Part shown: piece after piece, positions 25,687-33,579 of the stretch | How positions within the stretch are numbered: position 1 is the first letter of the stretch | Layout: every line of letters begins with the position of its first letter | The notes under the pieces: generated by a model | Databases searched by the model: none | What the model saw: the letters and a program-made list of their open reading frames with translations, nothing else | Told to the model about the DNA's origin: nothing | NCBI GenBank assembly: GCA_964595455.1 | Contig: CAZQQL010000001.1 | Span: 16,911-80,910, forward strand | DNA: 64,000 nucleotides | Source of the DNA: DAOUEG01 sp964595455 | Lineage (GTDB): Bacteria > Chloroflexota > Dehalococcoidia > Dehalococcoidales > RBG-16-60-22 | Direction of reading: 5' to 3' | Translations under genes and position numbers: made by a program

Positions 25687-25730
25687 TCCCTCCGGGTTGA
25701 AAGGAGGGTACGGCTTTCAGCCCGGAGGGA
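25687..25730. promoter_or_regulatory. Long hairpin with alternative pairing in the maturase leader
   Basis: Sixteen-base arms (25687-25702 and 25715-25730) pair perfectly apart from one G-T. An alternative pairing CCCTCC/GGAGGG (25688-25693 with 25703-25708) and AAGCCG/CGGCTT (25673-25678 with 25711-25716) compete with it. No T-run follows, so it is not a simple terminator. An attenuator or protein-binding RNA are possible. Confidence 0.4.
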
Positions 25731-25828
25731 GCCGGAAAAAGGAATGCCCGTTGAACTCATAGTAAAGGCGTGGATTCGAACTACCTCCTGCGAAAGTATT
25801 TAAAAATAACAACTAAAGTTGATGTAAT

Positions 25829-25859
25829 AGTATACACAATGCCAATCAACAGTTGTCAA
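25829..25859 (-). promoter_or_regulatory. Candidate promoter of the maturase/sulfatase operon
   Basis: On the minus strand TTGACA (25859-25854) and TATACT (25834-25829) are separated by 19 bases. This implies a leader of about 300 bases before the GTG at 25518. Confidence 0.45.
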
Positions 25860-25909
25860 GCCCAAAATGATAAAAATATCCAACAGGATAAGCAATAAGT
25901 CTTGACAAC
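25852..25909. repeat. Inverted repeat GTTGTCAAG/CTTGACAAC spanning two divergent -35 boxes
   Basis: A perfect 9-bp inverted repeat (25852-25860 and 25901-25909) places TTGACA in both directions, with 40 bases between the arms. It partly reflects the shared consensus but extends beyond it. Confidence 0.5.
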
Positions 25910-25931
25910 GCTGTCCGACATGCGTAATAAT
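25902..25931 (+). promoter_or_regulatory. Candidate promoter of the ABC importer operon
   Basis: TTGACA (25902-25907) and AATAAT (25926-25931) are separated by 18 bases. The transcript would have a leader of about 160 bases before the ATG at 26100. Confidence 0.5.
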
Positions 25932-26099
25932 ACCATAATCCATCAATAAAAACTGCAAAAAACGCTGACAATGCACGGCGATGATACAAGAGTCGTCTCA
26001 TCTCGCCATAAGAAAGGGGGTAGAAGGTTAGCAGTCAGGAACCATAGCAGGCCAATTGATATTTTCTACTCTACGAAAATGAACCAAAAGGAGCCGTAA

Positions 26100-27752
26100 A
26101 TGAAAAACATACTGCTCATAGTGTGTACACTGATTTTGATCACCGCTGTCCTCGCCGGATGCGGTGGGTCCGGAACGACGACCACCACAACGGCGGCGAC
26201 CACCAGCTCAACCGCGACCACCACAACGACGAAAACCAGTTCGTCTCCGACTGCAACCACATCCGGTTCGCCTACCGCCACCACCAGCCCCACCGCTACC
26301 GGTCCTGCGGTTAAAATGGGCGGCACCTTGAGAGAGATCTCAACAGCAGTGCCCGCTGAAGTCGGCTGGCCGGCTGAAATTGTCGGCGCCAATGGTGAAA
26401 CGCCCCAGGTCATTTACGATCCATTCCTCCGCGGTTATTCCGATGGCAGTGTGAAGCCATGGCTGGCGACAGACTACAAATTGGCCGACGATTTTGCCTA
26501 TATCGACTTCACTCTCAGAAATGACGTCGATTTTCATGACGGCAGCCATCTGAACGCCGAAGTCGCCAAGTGGAACCTCGTCAACCAGATGGACGCCGGC
26601 CAGCAGCCCTATTGGGAATCCGTTGAAGTGACGGGCGAATATACCCTGCGCATCAATTTTAAAGAATGGCGTAATACCATGTTCTCTGCCTTCGTTGATG
26701 GCGCAACCACATGGATGGCCTCCAAAGCGGCGTTCGATGAGCATGGTAAAGACTGGATGTACGAGAACGCCGTCGGCACCGGCGCCTTCAAGTTCGTCAG
26801 TTTCGCTCGCGATGACAAGTTTGTCGCTGTCAAGAACGAAAACTGGTGGAACAAAGCCAACGGGCCTTACGTCGATAGGTACGAGGTCTTATTCGTGATG
26901 GAGCCGACCACCCAGCTCGCGGTCATGAAGACCGGAGAAGCTGATTTCATCGGCATGGAACCCGGCAAGATGACGGCTGACCTGGCGAAAATCGGCATGA
27001 AAGTTGAAGCCGCCGTGGTCAGTATCTTCGCCCTTGTCCCCGATACGAAGAATGCTGGTTCGATATGGGCTAATCAGAAGTTCCGTGAGGCCGTGGAATA
27101 CGCCATTGACCGCGAAGCTATCGCGGAACGCATCGGGTATGGCTACCTGCTGGAACCCAACCAGTTGCCGCCCCGTGGTAATCCCCACTATGATACGAAC
27201 TACGCCGGCAGGCCTTATAACCCTGAAAAAGCCAAAGAACTGTTGGCTGAAGCCGGCTATCCGAACGGAACGACCGCCAAGATCATCGTTTCCTCCTTGG
27301 CCCCCAGTAAAGACGCCGTTATGGCTATCCAGGCATACCTCAGAGCCGTAGGTATAGAAGTAGAGCTTGATTTCCCGCAATGGTCCAAGTACGTGACCTA
27401 CCTGAGAGGCTCTTGGGAGAACGCGGCCCTGTTCCAGGTCTTCCCGGCCATTGGCGGCACTAACTACAATGCCACTCTCAGCTTCTATTTCGATCCCTCT
27501 TCCTCGATGCTGGGAAGCTGGGAAAGGACTGAAGCATTCATCCAGATGTTCGATGAAAGCTTGCTGGCCCCTGGAGAAGATGCCCAGTTGATACGCAATG
27601 TTCTCAACTACATCCAGGATAACGCGTTGATCATCCCCATCCATGAAGCCGGTAGAAGCTGGGCCTATTCCCCCTACATTGAAGGCGGCGAATTCCTCGA
27701 CCGTTCCATGAGTTCATGGAAGAGCGTCGATACGATCTGGATAAACAAATAA
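26100..27752 (+). CDS. ABC transporter substrate-binding lipoprotein, family 5 (peptide/nickel/opine type)
   Basis: This extracytoplasmic binding protein of 550 residues carries a lipoprotein signal (MKNILLIVCTLILITAVLAG followed by Cys at residue 21). A low-complexity Thr/Ser/Ala linker follows at about 24-70. The SBP_bac_5 domain includes DFAYIDFTLRNDVDFHDGS and FREAVEYAIDREAIAERIGYG. The Thr-rich tether is typical of surface lipoproteins in some Chloroflexota and Firmicutes. The ribosome site AAGGAG is six bases before the ATG. A hairpin separates it from two permease genes. The ligand could be a peptide, nickel complex or other organic molecule. Confidence 0.92.
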   Translation: MKNILLIVCTLILITAVLAGCGGSGTTTTTTAATTSSTATTTTTKTSSSPTATTSGSPTATTSPTATGPAVKMGGTLREISTAVPAEVGWPAEIVGANGETPQVIYDPFLRGYSDGSVKPWLATDYKLADDFAYIDFTLRNDVDFHDGSHLNAEVAKWNLVNQMDAGQQPYWESVEVTGEYTLRINFKEWRNTMFSAFVDGATTWMASKAAFDEHGKDWMYENAVGTGAFKFVSFARDDKFVAVKNENWWNKANGPYVDRYEVLFVMEPTTQLAVMKTGEADFIGMEPGKMTADLAKIGMKVEAAVVSIFALVPDTKNAGSIWANQKFREAVEYAIDREAIAERIGYGYLLEPNQLPPRGNPHYDTNYAGRPYNPEKAKELLAEAGYPNGTTAKIIVSSLAPSKDAVMAIQAYLRAVGIEVELDFPQWSKYVTYLRGSWENAALFQVFPAIGGTNYNATLSFYFDPSSSMLGSWERTEAFIQMFDESLLAPGEDAQLIRNVLNYIQDNALIIPIHEAGRSWAYSPYIEGGEFLDRSMSSWKSVDTIWINK

Positions 27753-27761
27753 CCCGGTGAA

Positions 27762-27805
27762 CACACCCCGAACTCTCGGGAGTTTTCCTGAGGGTTCGGG
27801 GTGTG
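27762..27805 (+). terminator. Intra-operon hairpin after the binding-protein gene
   Basis: CACACCCCGAAC (27762-27773) pairs perfectly with GTTCGGGGTGTG (27794-27805). The tail GTTCCCCCTC is T-poor. It probably lowers read-through into the permease genes and protects the binding-protein mRNA, a known arrangement in ABC importer operons. Confidence 0.6.
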
Positions 27806-27906
27806 GTTCCCCCTCTCGCCGTAGACGCTGTTTTTCCAGCGTGGCGGGAGTTAAGGCAGAAACGACTGCGATCTATCAATACTCGATTGCTGGAAAATAG
27901 CGGATA

Positions 27907-28863
27907 ATGACAACTTTTTTGATTCGTAGATTGTTACAGGCTTTGGTCGTCCTGCTTCTGGTTACGGTCGTCGTCTTCTTTACGATGCGTTTACTGCCGG
28001 GCGATCCGATTCTGATGGTACTGCTTTCAACCCAGATGGAAGAGATAACCGAGGAACAACTCGATACACTCCGGCATGAACACGGACTCGATAGACCGAT
28101 GATCGTCCAGTATTTCGATTGGCTGGGAGGTGTCTGCCGTGGAGACCTCGGGGTCTCCATCCTGCAAAGAACCCCGGTAAGCGGAGAATTGATGCGGCGA
28201 CTGCCGATAACCCTTCACCTGGGGATACTGGCCTTCATTATCAGCGCATTCATCGGTATCCCGGCCGGTATTATCTGCGCCATCCGTCGCGGGACCTGGA
28301 TCGATACGACGGTGACGATTTTAGCCAACCTGGGAATAACCGTGCCGACATTCTGGCTGGGCATAATTCTTATTTACTTTTTTTCACTCAACCTCGGTTG
28401 GTTGCCCGTTATGGGGTATACTTCGCCCTTTGATGACTTCTGGTTGAGTACCCGGCAGATTATCATGCCGGTCATGTGCATGGCCGTGTTCCCTATCGCA
28501 TCGGAAGCGCGGCAGACCCGCTCCAGCATGCTGGAAGTCATGCACCGTGACTATATCCGCACTGCCTGGTCTAAAGGTATCAAGGAACGCATGGTCGTAA
28601 TCAGGCATGCGCTGAAAAATGCCCTGATACCCGTAATAACCCTCAAAGGCATGTCGATCGGCATGATAATCGGCGGTGCGGTCCTGATCGAGACCGTATT
28701 CAATATCCCGGGCATGGGCCGGTTGGCGGTAGCTTCGGTGTTGAACCAGGACTACCAGTATGTTCAGGGTATCATTTTGATTATCGCCGTGGTCATTGTC
28801 CTGGGCAACCTGCTCACGGACATCGTCAACGGCTGGATGGATCCCCGGATACGTTACAACTAG
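27907..28863 (+). CDS. ABC transporter permease, DppB/OppB type
   Basis: The 318-residue membrane protein starts with the DppB-typical LIRRLLQALVVLLLVTVVVF, then RLLPGDPI. It has the large periplasmic loop with LGLDRP-like GLDRPMIVQYFDWL, and the EAA loop around DYIRTAWSKGIKERMVVIRHALKN (about 214-238). Six hydrophobic helices are expected. It lies between the binding-protein gene and a DppC-type permease, and it forms the translocation pore with the latter. Confidence 0.94.
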   Translation: MTTFLIRRLLQALVVLLLVTVVVFFTMRLLPGDPILMVLLSTQMEEITEEQLDTLRHEHGLDRPMIVQYFDWLGGVCRGDLGVSILQRTPVSGELMRRLPITLHLGILAFIISAFIGIPAGIICAIRRGTWIDTTVTILANLGITVPTFWLGIILIYFFSLNLGWLPVMGYTSPFDDFWLSTRQIIMPVMCMAVFPIASEARQTRSSMLEVMHRDYIRTAWSKGIKERMVVIRHALKNALIPVITLKGMSIGMIIGGAVLIETVFNIPGMGRLAVASVLNQDYQYVQGIILIIAVVIVLGNLLTDIVNGWMDPRIRYN

Positions 28864-28874
28864 GACAGTACTAA

Positions 28875-29777
28875 ATGGAAGAGTTGCAGAGAGACGCTGC
28901 CATACAATCATTCCAGGAGGCTCCGCCGCGCGTCAACGAGTTCAGGCGGTTTATAAGGATTTTTTTCGCCCGCGGCGTGGTCATCTTCGGCCTGGTCATC
29001 ATCCTGGCTATGATAGTAACGGCAATATTTGCGGAAATGATCGCTCCGTACGATCCCTACGAACTCAACATGAGGGATGCCCTGGCATCGCCCAGCGCCG
29101 ATCATCTCCTGGGTACGGACACAATCGGCCGGGACACGCTCAGCCGCATTATCTACGGGACCCGGACTTCCCTGGAGATCGGTCTTATCGCCATCGCCAT
29201 AGCTTCCGCAATCGGCATGACCCTGGGACTGATCGCCGGTTTTTACGGCGGTTGGTTCTACATTATTATCATGAGGTTCATCGATGCTCTCATGGCCTTC
29301 CCCATGATACTGCTCGCCCTGGTTATAGCATCATTGCTCGGAGGAGGCATCGTTAATGTCATTATCGCCCTGGGGATCAGCCAGATGCCGGCCTACTCCC
29401 GGTTGATGTGCGCCCAGGTCGTGTCCATCAAGGAAACGGACTACGTGATGGCTGCCCGTTCCCTCGGTTCGACCGGCATCCGCACGATGCTCCGGCACAT
29501 CGTTCCCAACTGCCTGCCGCCGCTCATCGTCCTGGTCACCATGATGCTCGGCGCTGTTATCCTGGCTGAGGCCGGCCTTAGCTTCCTCGGAATCGGTATC
29601 GAAGCCCCCACGGCGGCCTGGGGCGCCATGGTCAGTGACGGGCGCGATTACCTGTTGTCCAATCCGATCCTGTCCTTTGCTCCCGGCGTGGCGATCATGC
29701 TCGTTGTGTTTGCTTTCAATATGGTGGGTGACGGGTTGAGAGATGCGCTTGACCCGAGCCTGAGAGGCATTCTGTAG
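28875..29777 (+). CDS. ABC transporter permease, DppC/OppC type
   Basis: The 300-residue permease has the DppC N-terminal cytoplasmic segment and first helix, then DPYELNMRDALASPSADHLLGTD followed by GRDTLSRIIYGTR, which are family hallmarks. The EAA loop is DYVMAARSLGSTGIRTMLRHIVPN (about 190-213). It begins 11 bases after the DppB-type gene with AGGA upstream. The ATPase genes normally found next (dppD and dppF) are absent; an IclR regulator follows, so energy coupling must use ATPases encoded elsewhere. Confidence 0.94.
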   Translation: MEELQRDAAIQSFQEAPPRVNEFRRFIRIFFARGVVIFGLVIILAMIVTAIFAEMIAPYDPYELNMRDALASPSADHLLGTDTIGRDTLSRIIYGTRTSLEIGLIAIAIASAIGMTLGLIAGFYGGWFYIIIMRFIDALMAFPMILLALVIASLLGGGIVNVIIALGISQMPAYSRLMCAQVVSIKETDYVMAARSLGSTGIRTMLRHIVPNCLPPLIVLVTMMLGAVILAEAGLSFLGIGIEAPTAAWGAMVSDGRDYLLSNPILSFAPGVAIMLVVFAFNMVGDGLRDALDPSLRGIL

Positions 29778-29859
29778 GCTTGAGGGTCAGGCCAGCGCAC
29801 GCAACTCTGATTGTATCCGGGAAATGAATCGGGATATAATGAACCAACTAGAGGTATCC

Positions 29860-30687
29860 ATGATTCCACGCGATATTCCAAGGGAAGAAATTTTACACAT
29901 CAAGAGAAAGAGCGGCAAAGAAGCCTGCGAGGACAAGCAATCGTCCCTCAAGGCGGTGAGCCGGACTGCACAAATTCTGAAGTGCCTCCAGGATGGCATC
30001 AACACAGTAACGGAGATCGCTGCCGAACTGGGTGTTCACAAGTCCACTTCTCACCGTCTGCTCCAGGCTCTGGAGGAAGCGGACCTGGTTGTCCGGAACA
30101 AACTGAATCGCCGGTACTATATCGGCTCGCTGATCTCTGAACTGGCCTCGGACCCTGATGTCACGCATGAATATCTCGTTTCCTGTGCATTGAACCCGAT
30201 GAAGCGCCTGGCCGAGATAACCGGAGAATCCGTAGGGCTCAACATGCTGATGGGTTTACATAATGTGTTACTGTACGAAATACCCAGCCGGCATGAACTC
30301 CGTCTCGTCGCCAAGAGGAAAATATCCGGTGACCTGCATGCCGGCGCCAATGCCAGGATGCTGCTGGCACAGCTTAATGCCAGGGAATTGGGTATAACCC
30401 TGAACAACCTGGACTACCGTACGCTGACGGAGAGAACGATCACTAATAAGGAAGAGCTGCAGGCAAAGATCAACCGGATCCGGGAGCAGGGGTGGGAGAT
30501 CAGTTACGGGGAGCGGATACCCGAGGCAATGGACATCGGCGTACCGATACGTAACTATTTCGTTCCCATATCGCTGGGAATACTGGGGCCTGAGAACCGT
30601 ATCAAGCCGAGAACGCAGGAATTCCTGGCCGCCGCCATAGAAGCAGGGGCGCAGATCGAGGCCAATATTTCCGCTGCGCTCATGTAG
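29860..30687 (+). CDS. IclR-family transcriptional regulator
   Basis: The protein has an N-terminal winged helix (AVSRTAQILKCLQDGINTVT, then LGVHKSTSHRLLQALEEADL) and a C-terminal IclR effector domain (SCALNPMKRLAEITGESVGL, KISGDLHAGANARMLLAQL and ISYGERIPEAMDIGVPIRN). These are complete family features. I choose ATG 29860, with AGAGG five bases upstream; an in-frame ATG at 29824 would add 12 residues but has GGGA only two bases away. IclR proteins control catabolic and uptake genes. Its place behind the ABC permeases suggests it regulates that importer, possibly with the divergent sulfatase operon. Confidence 0.9.
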   Translation: MIPRDIPREEILHIKRKSGKEACEDKQSSLKAVSRTAQILKCLQDGINTVTEIAAELGVHKSTSHRLLQALEEADLVVRNKLNRRYYIGSLISELASDPDVTHEYLVSCALNPMKRLAEITGESVGLNMLMGLHNVLLYEIPSRHELRLVAKRKISGDLHAGANARMLLAQLNARELGITLNNLDYRTLTERTITNKEELQAKINRIREQGWEISYGERIPEAMDIGVPIRNYFVPISLGILGPENRIKPRTQEFLAAAIEAGAQIEANISAALM

Positions 30688-30702
30688 CCTCAGGATAGCC
30701 CG

Positions 30703-31512
30703 CTAATGCCTTGACCGGTAATGCCCTCCCACCGCTTTCTGCACGTCTTCCCGGGACCGCACCCCGGCATCGTAGAGTTCCTTTAAAAACGTTTCCCTGG
30801 CTGCTATCTCGTCGGTTAACCGTTCGTACTGTACGCCGAACTTGTTGAAAATGACCTCCCGGAGCGTGTCCTCTTCCGGGTACATGAATTCACCGTCGAA
30901 CGATTCGCGGACCGCCAGCGTCTGTGCGACCAGCTTGTCTTCATCCATGCCGATGACGCTGACCGTATCGACGCGGCGGATGGGTTCATCATCATACGTG
31001 GCGCCGTTGACCGCCTGGAGCGTCACCACCAGGCCGAGCTGGGCTACATTTGCCAGCGGTACGCTCAGATACCCATATAGAAGATAGGCCACGTCTCTGA
31101 CATTACGGGCATGCATGGTGGCCCCGAGACGGTAACCCTTGCGCATCAGCTTGAACGTTTTCTGCACCTGCTGGCCCCACAGGTATTCATACTGGTGGTT
31201 GCTGATCTCTTCCGAAACGAGGTAGACAGATTCGGGTGTGTAACGGCTGGTGAAGGCAAAGGTCTCGGCGAACCCCTGTAACGTATAAAGCGGCTGGTCT
31301 GGCGGCAGCAGGTCCAGCAGGCAATGCAGCAGCGTTGACTTGCCGGCGTAGATTGGCGCTGAAGCCACTAGGACGGAAGCCCGTGACTCCATGACCAGCC
31401 AGAGCAGCCCGGCCAGCTTGAAATCAAGCGTGCGTGACTCGATGAGATCAAGGATGGAAAGAGTGACCGGCCGGCTGTACGCCCAATCCCCCCACCATGC
31501 GGTCCTGGCCAT
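30703..31512 (-). CDS. Compact secretion-type (VirB11/CpaF-like) ATPase, third gene of the MoxR-VWA operon
   Basis: The protein is about 269 residues, roughly the core of a type II/IV secretion NTPase without the N-terminal domain. The P-loop is APIYAGKST (AxxxxGKST, with Ala in place of the first Gly). A Walker-B-like strand is YLVSEEISN, and ATMHARNVRD carries the His-box of the family. The ATG at 31512 has GGGAG eight bases upstream. Upstream in-frame codons fall inside the VWA gene and read as unrelated low-quality sequence. It lies 43 bases after the VWA gene. No pilin or secretion genes are nearby, so a secretion role is doubtful. Confidence 0.7.
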   Translation of the reverse strand: MARTAWWGDWAYSRPVTLSILDLIESRTLDFKLAGLLWLVMESRASVLVASAPIYAGKSTLLHCLLDLLPPDQPLYTLQGFAETFAFTSRYTPESVYLVSEEISNHQYEYLWGQQVQKTFKLMRKGYRLGATMHARNVRDVAYLLYGYLSVPLANVAQLGLVVTLQAVNGATYDDEPIRRVDTVSVIGMDEDKLVAQTLAVRESFDGEFMYPEEDTLREVIFNKFGVQYERLTDEIAARETFLKELYDAGVRSREDVQKAVGGHYRSRH

Positions 31513-31555
31513 TACGTTTACTCCCTGTATCGGGGATATTCGCCTGGTATACAGG

Positions 31556-33577
31556 CTATATCCTGGATTTCTTGTTGTTGATGTAATCGATAATGATGTA
31601 CTCGCCGAGTTTTCCGGGCTCCGTGACGAAGACCCTTCCGCGATTGATGCGCGCCATTCTGTCCACGAAGAAAGTGAAATCATCGTAGCTGGGCAGCATG
31701 AACGTGTTGATGACGATGCCCGCCCGCGTGCAGTTCTGGACTTCATGCAGCGTCACGTCCACGCAGCGGCGCGTCGGCGGCAGGTGGAAAACTATCTGCC
31801 CGTTTTCAACGTGGGAAGTCGGCTGCCCGTCCGAGATCATGATGATCTGCTTGTTGGCGGCGCGTTCTTTCTCCAGTATCTTGCGCGCCATGGTGAACGC
31901 CAGGTGCATGTTGGTGTACGGCGTGAAATCGTCCCAGGTGATGTAGGTCAGTTCTTCCGTGGTCATTCGCCGGGCCACGGCGGAAAAGCCCAGGATATGC
32001 AGCCTGTCCTTGGGGAACTTGCTGGTTATCAGCGAGTTCAGCGCTATGGAGACCATCTTGGCGGACTCGAAGTTGCCGCCCATGCGCATGGAAAGGCTCA
32101 TATCCAGCATGATCACAGTGGCGGAACGGACGGCGTTCTCATGGCGGAACACCTCGAAGTCCGCCACCTTCATCTTGATCGGCACCTGCGGGTCCCGCAG
32201 CATGGCGTTTGTCAGCGTCTTCTGCAGGTGCAGTTCGAAGTCGTCCCCGAACTCGTACTGCTTGGTCTCATCGGTCCGTTCGCCTCCGGCGCCGCGTTCC
32301 CGGACGATATGGGAGCCGGTGCGGTCTTTCTTCAGGCTGGCAAAGACGGTGTTGAGGGCTTTTTCTCCTATTTTCTTCATGCCGCGCGGCGTCAGTTCGT
32401 AACGGCCTCTGTCCTTACGGATGTAGCCGGCGTCCTCCAGCATCTTGGTGATCTCACGCATCTTCTCCAGTTCCTGGCTGGCGGTATCTCCCAAAAGTTC
32501 CTTCACCAGTGAATCATCGATGTCATCCATCGAATCCATATACCGTGAGTCCTGGAACTGGTTTTCCAGCCGGTCCATCTTCTGGAGCTGCTCCATGAGT
32601 TTCATCGCCTCGGCGTAGGAAATGGACTCATCACCGCTGAAGGAATACCCCTGCTCGTCCAGCCAGCCGGGGAACAGGGATTCCATGTTGGCCGCCATCT
32701 TGGCCATCTCGTACTTGGTGGATTCGTCCAGCATGGAATCGATGAGGTCCTGCAGTTCCTGCTGGTCCGCCGGTGAAAGGCTTTCCATTAGCGCCTGGGC
32801 CTGGGCCATCTGCTGCTGGAGTCGCTCGATCAATTCGTCCAGGTCCTTTGGCGGGTTATCGCCGAAGAACTGCCCGAATTCCTTCATGAACCCGTCGAAG
32901 TCCGGTTCCTCCCCGCGGCGCCTCGCTTCCAGCATCTGGTTGATGGCTTCCATGAAGTGCCGCATCGCAGCCAGCGAATCGGCGTTCATGTTCTTGAGGC
33001 GTGATGCCATCTCCTTGGCGTAGGAAGACATGGTGCTCCGTTTCAGCATGTCCATGAGTTCCTGGAACTGCCGGCCTGCTTCGCCGTCCATGAAATCGTA
33101 CTTGCTCAGGTCCTTGATTCGCCCGCCGACGTCCGGTGGCAGGGCTTCCAGCTTTTCCATGTTCTCGGAAGCCCGGTCTTCCAGGTTTTTCAATAGCCGT
33201 TCCCGTATCTGCGGGTCAAGGTCCTGCCCGCTTTCCGAGGCTTTCTTCCGGGCATCGTCCAGCCGCTGCTGGATGCCCTGACGTTCCTGGTCGATGATGT
33301 CGTCGAGGCGTTTGCGGATGTCCTCCATCATGGAGTTCAGCTTGTATTTTTCAAGCTGTTCCTGCCGCCGCTGCCGCAGCCGCTGGATGAATTCCTGGAG
33401 GCTGGGCAGGCGCCGGCCTTCCGGGTCGGTCATCCCCCGCCGCTGCATCATGTGCAGGGCGTTGGAGAGATCGCCGTCCCGCATCAGGTTCTTCTGAAGC
33501 TCGTCCATGAGGGCGTCGGCATCCGGATCGAAGATGTTCTGCGAGCCGTCCCACTCTGAGTACTTGTTGCTGTCCAT
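31556..33577 (-). CDS. Large VWA-domain protein, partner of the MoxR-type ATPase
   Basis: The 673-residue protein has a long helical, charged N-terminal region (about residues 1-430, with many Met/Gln/Glu-rich coiled stretches) and a C-terminal von Willebrand A domain. The VWA MIDAS motif is VIMLDMSLSMRMGG (DxSxS). The start at 33577 lies only two bases after the MoxR stop, so it is translated by coupling. The frame stays open further upstream, but that part runs through the MoxR gene in another frame and is not credible. This size resembles the actinobacterial VWA proteins paired with Mg-chelatase-like ATPases. A remodelling or metal-insertion function is possible but unproven. Confidence 0.85.
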   Translation of the reverse strand: MDSNKYSEWDGSQNIFDPDADALMDELQKNLMRDGDLSNALHMMQRRGMTDPEGRRLPSLQEFIQRLRQRRQEQLEKYKLNSMMEDIRKRLDDIIDQERQGIQQRLDDARKKASESGQDLDPQIRERLLKNLEDRASENMEKLEALPPDVGGRIKDLSKYDFMDGEAGRQFQELMDMLKRSTMSSYAKEMASRLKNMNADSLAAMRHFMEAINQMLEARRRGEEPDFDGFMKEFGQFFGDNPPKDLDELIERLQQQMAQAQALMESLSPADQQELQDLIDSMLDESTKYEMAKMAANMESLFPGWLDEQGYSFSGDESISYAEAMKLMEQLQKMDRLENQFQDSRYMDSMDDIDDSLVKELLGDTASQELEKMREITKMLEDAGYIRKDRGRYELTPRGMKKIGEKALNTVFASLKKDRTGSHIVRERGAGGERTDETKQYEFGDDFELHLQKTLTNAMLRDPQVPIKMKVADFEVFRHENAVRSATVIMLDMSLSMRMGGNFESAKMVSIALNSLITSKFPKDRLHILGFSAVARRMTTEELTYITWDDFTPYTNMHLAFTMARKILEKERAANKQIIMISDGQPTSHVENGQIVFHLPPTRRCVDVTLHEVQNCTRAGIVINTFMLPSYDDFTFFVDRMARINRGRVFVTEPGKLGEYIIIDYINNKKSRI

Positions 33578-33579
33578 TG

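Larger units (their letters stand above)
25519..26099. other. Divergent regulatory region between the sulfatase operon and an ABC importer
   Basis: This 580-base gap holds divergent promoter candidates, a 9-bp inverted repeat around their -35 boxes, and a strong hairpin in the maturase leader; these are listed separately. A perfect Shine-Dalgarno-like AGGAGGTGA on the minus strand (25600-25608) precedes a 15-20 codon open frame ending at 25542, a possible leader peptide. No ordinary gene is present. Confidence 0.4.

Noticed and set aside
25760..25800. tRNA-like T-loop GGATTCGAACTA
   Set aside because: The flanking bases do not form a five-pair T-stem and no anticodon or acceptor arm can be folded.
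31513..31746. 78-codon upstream extension of the compact ATPase
   Set aside because: Ser/Arg-rich sequence over the end of the VWA gene; the ATG at 31512 has a ribosome site.
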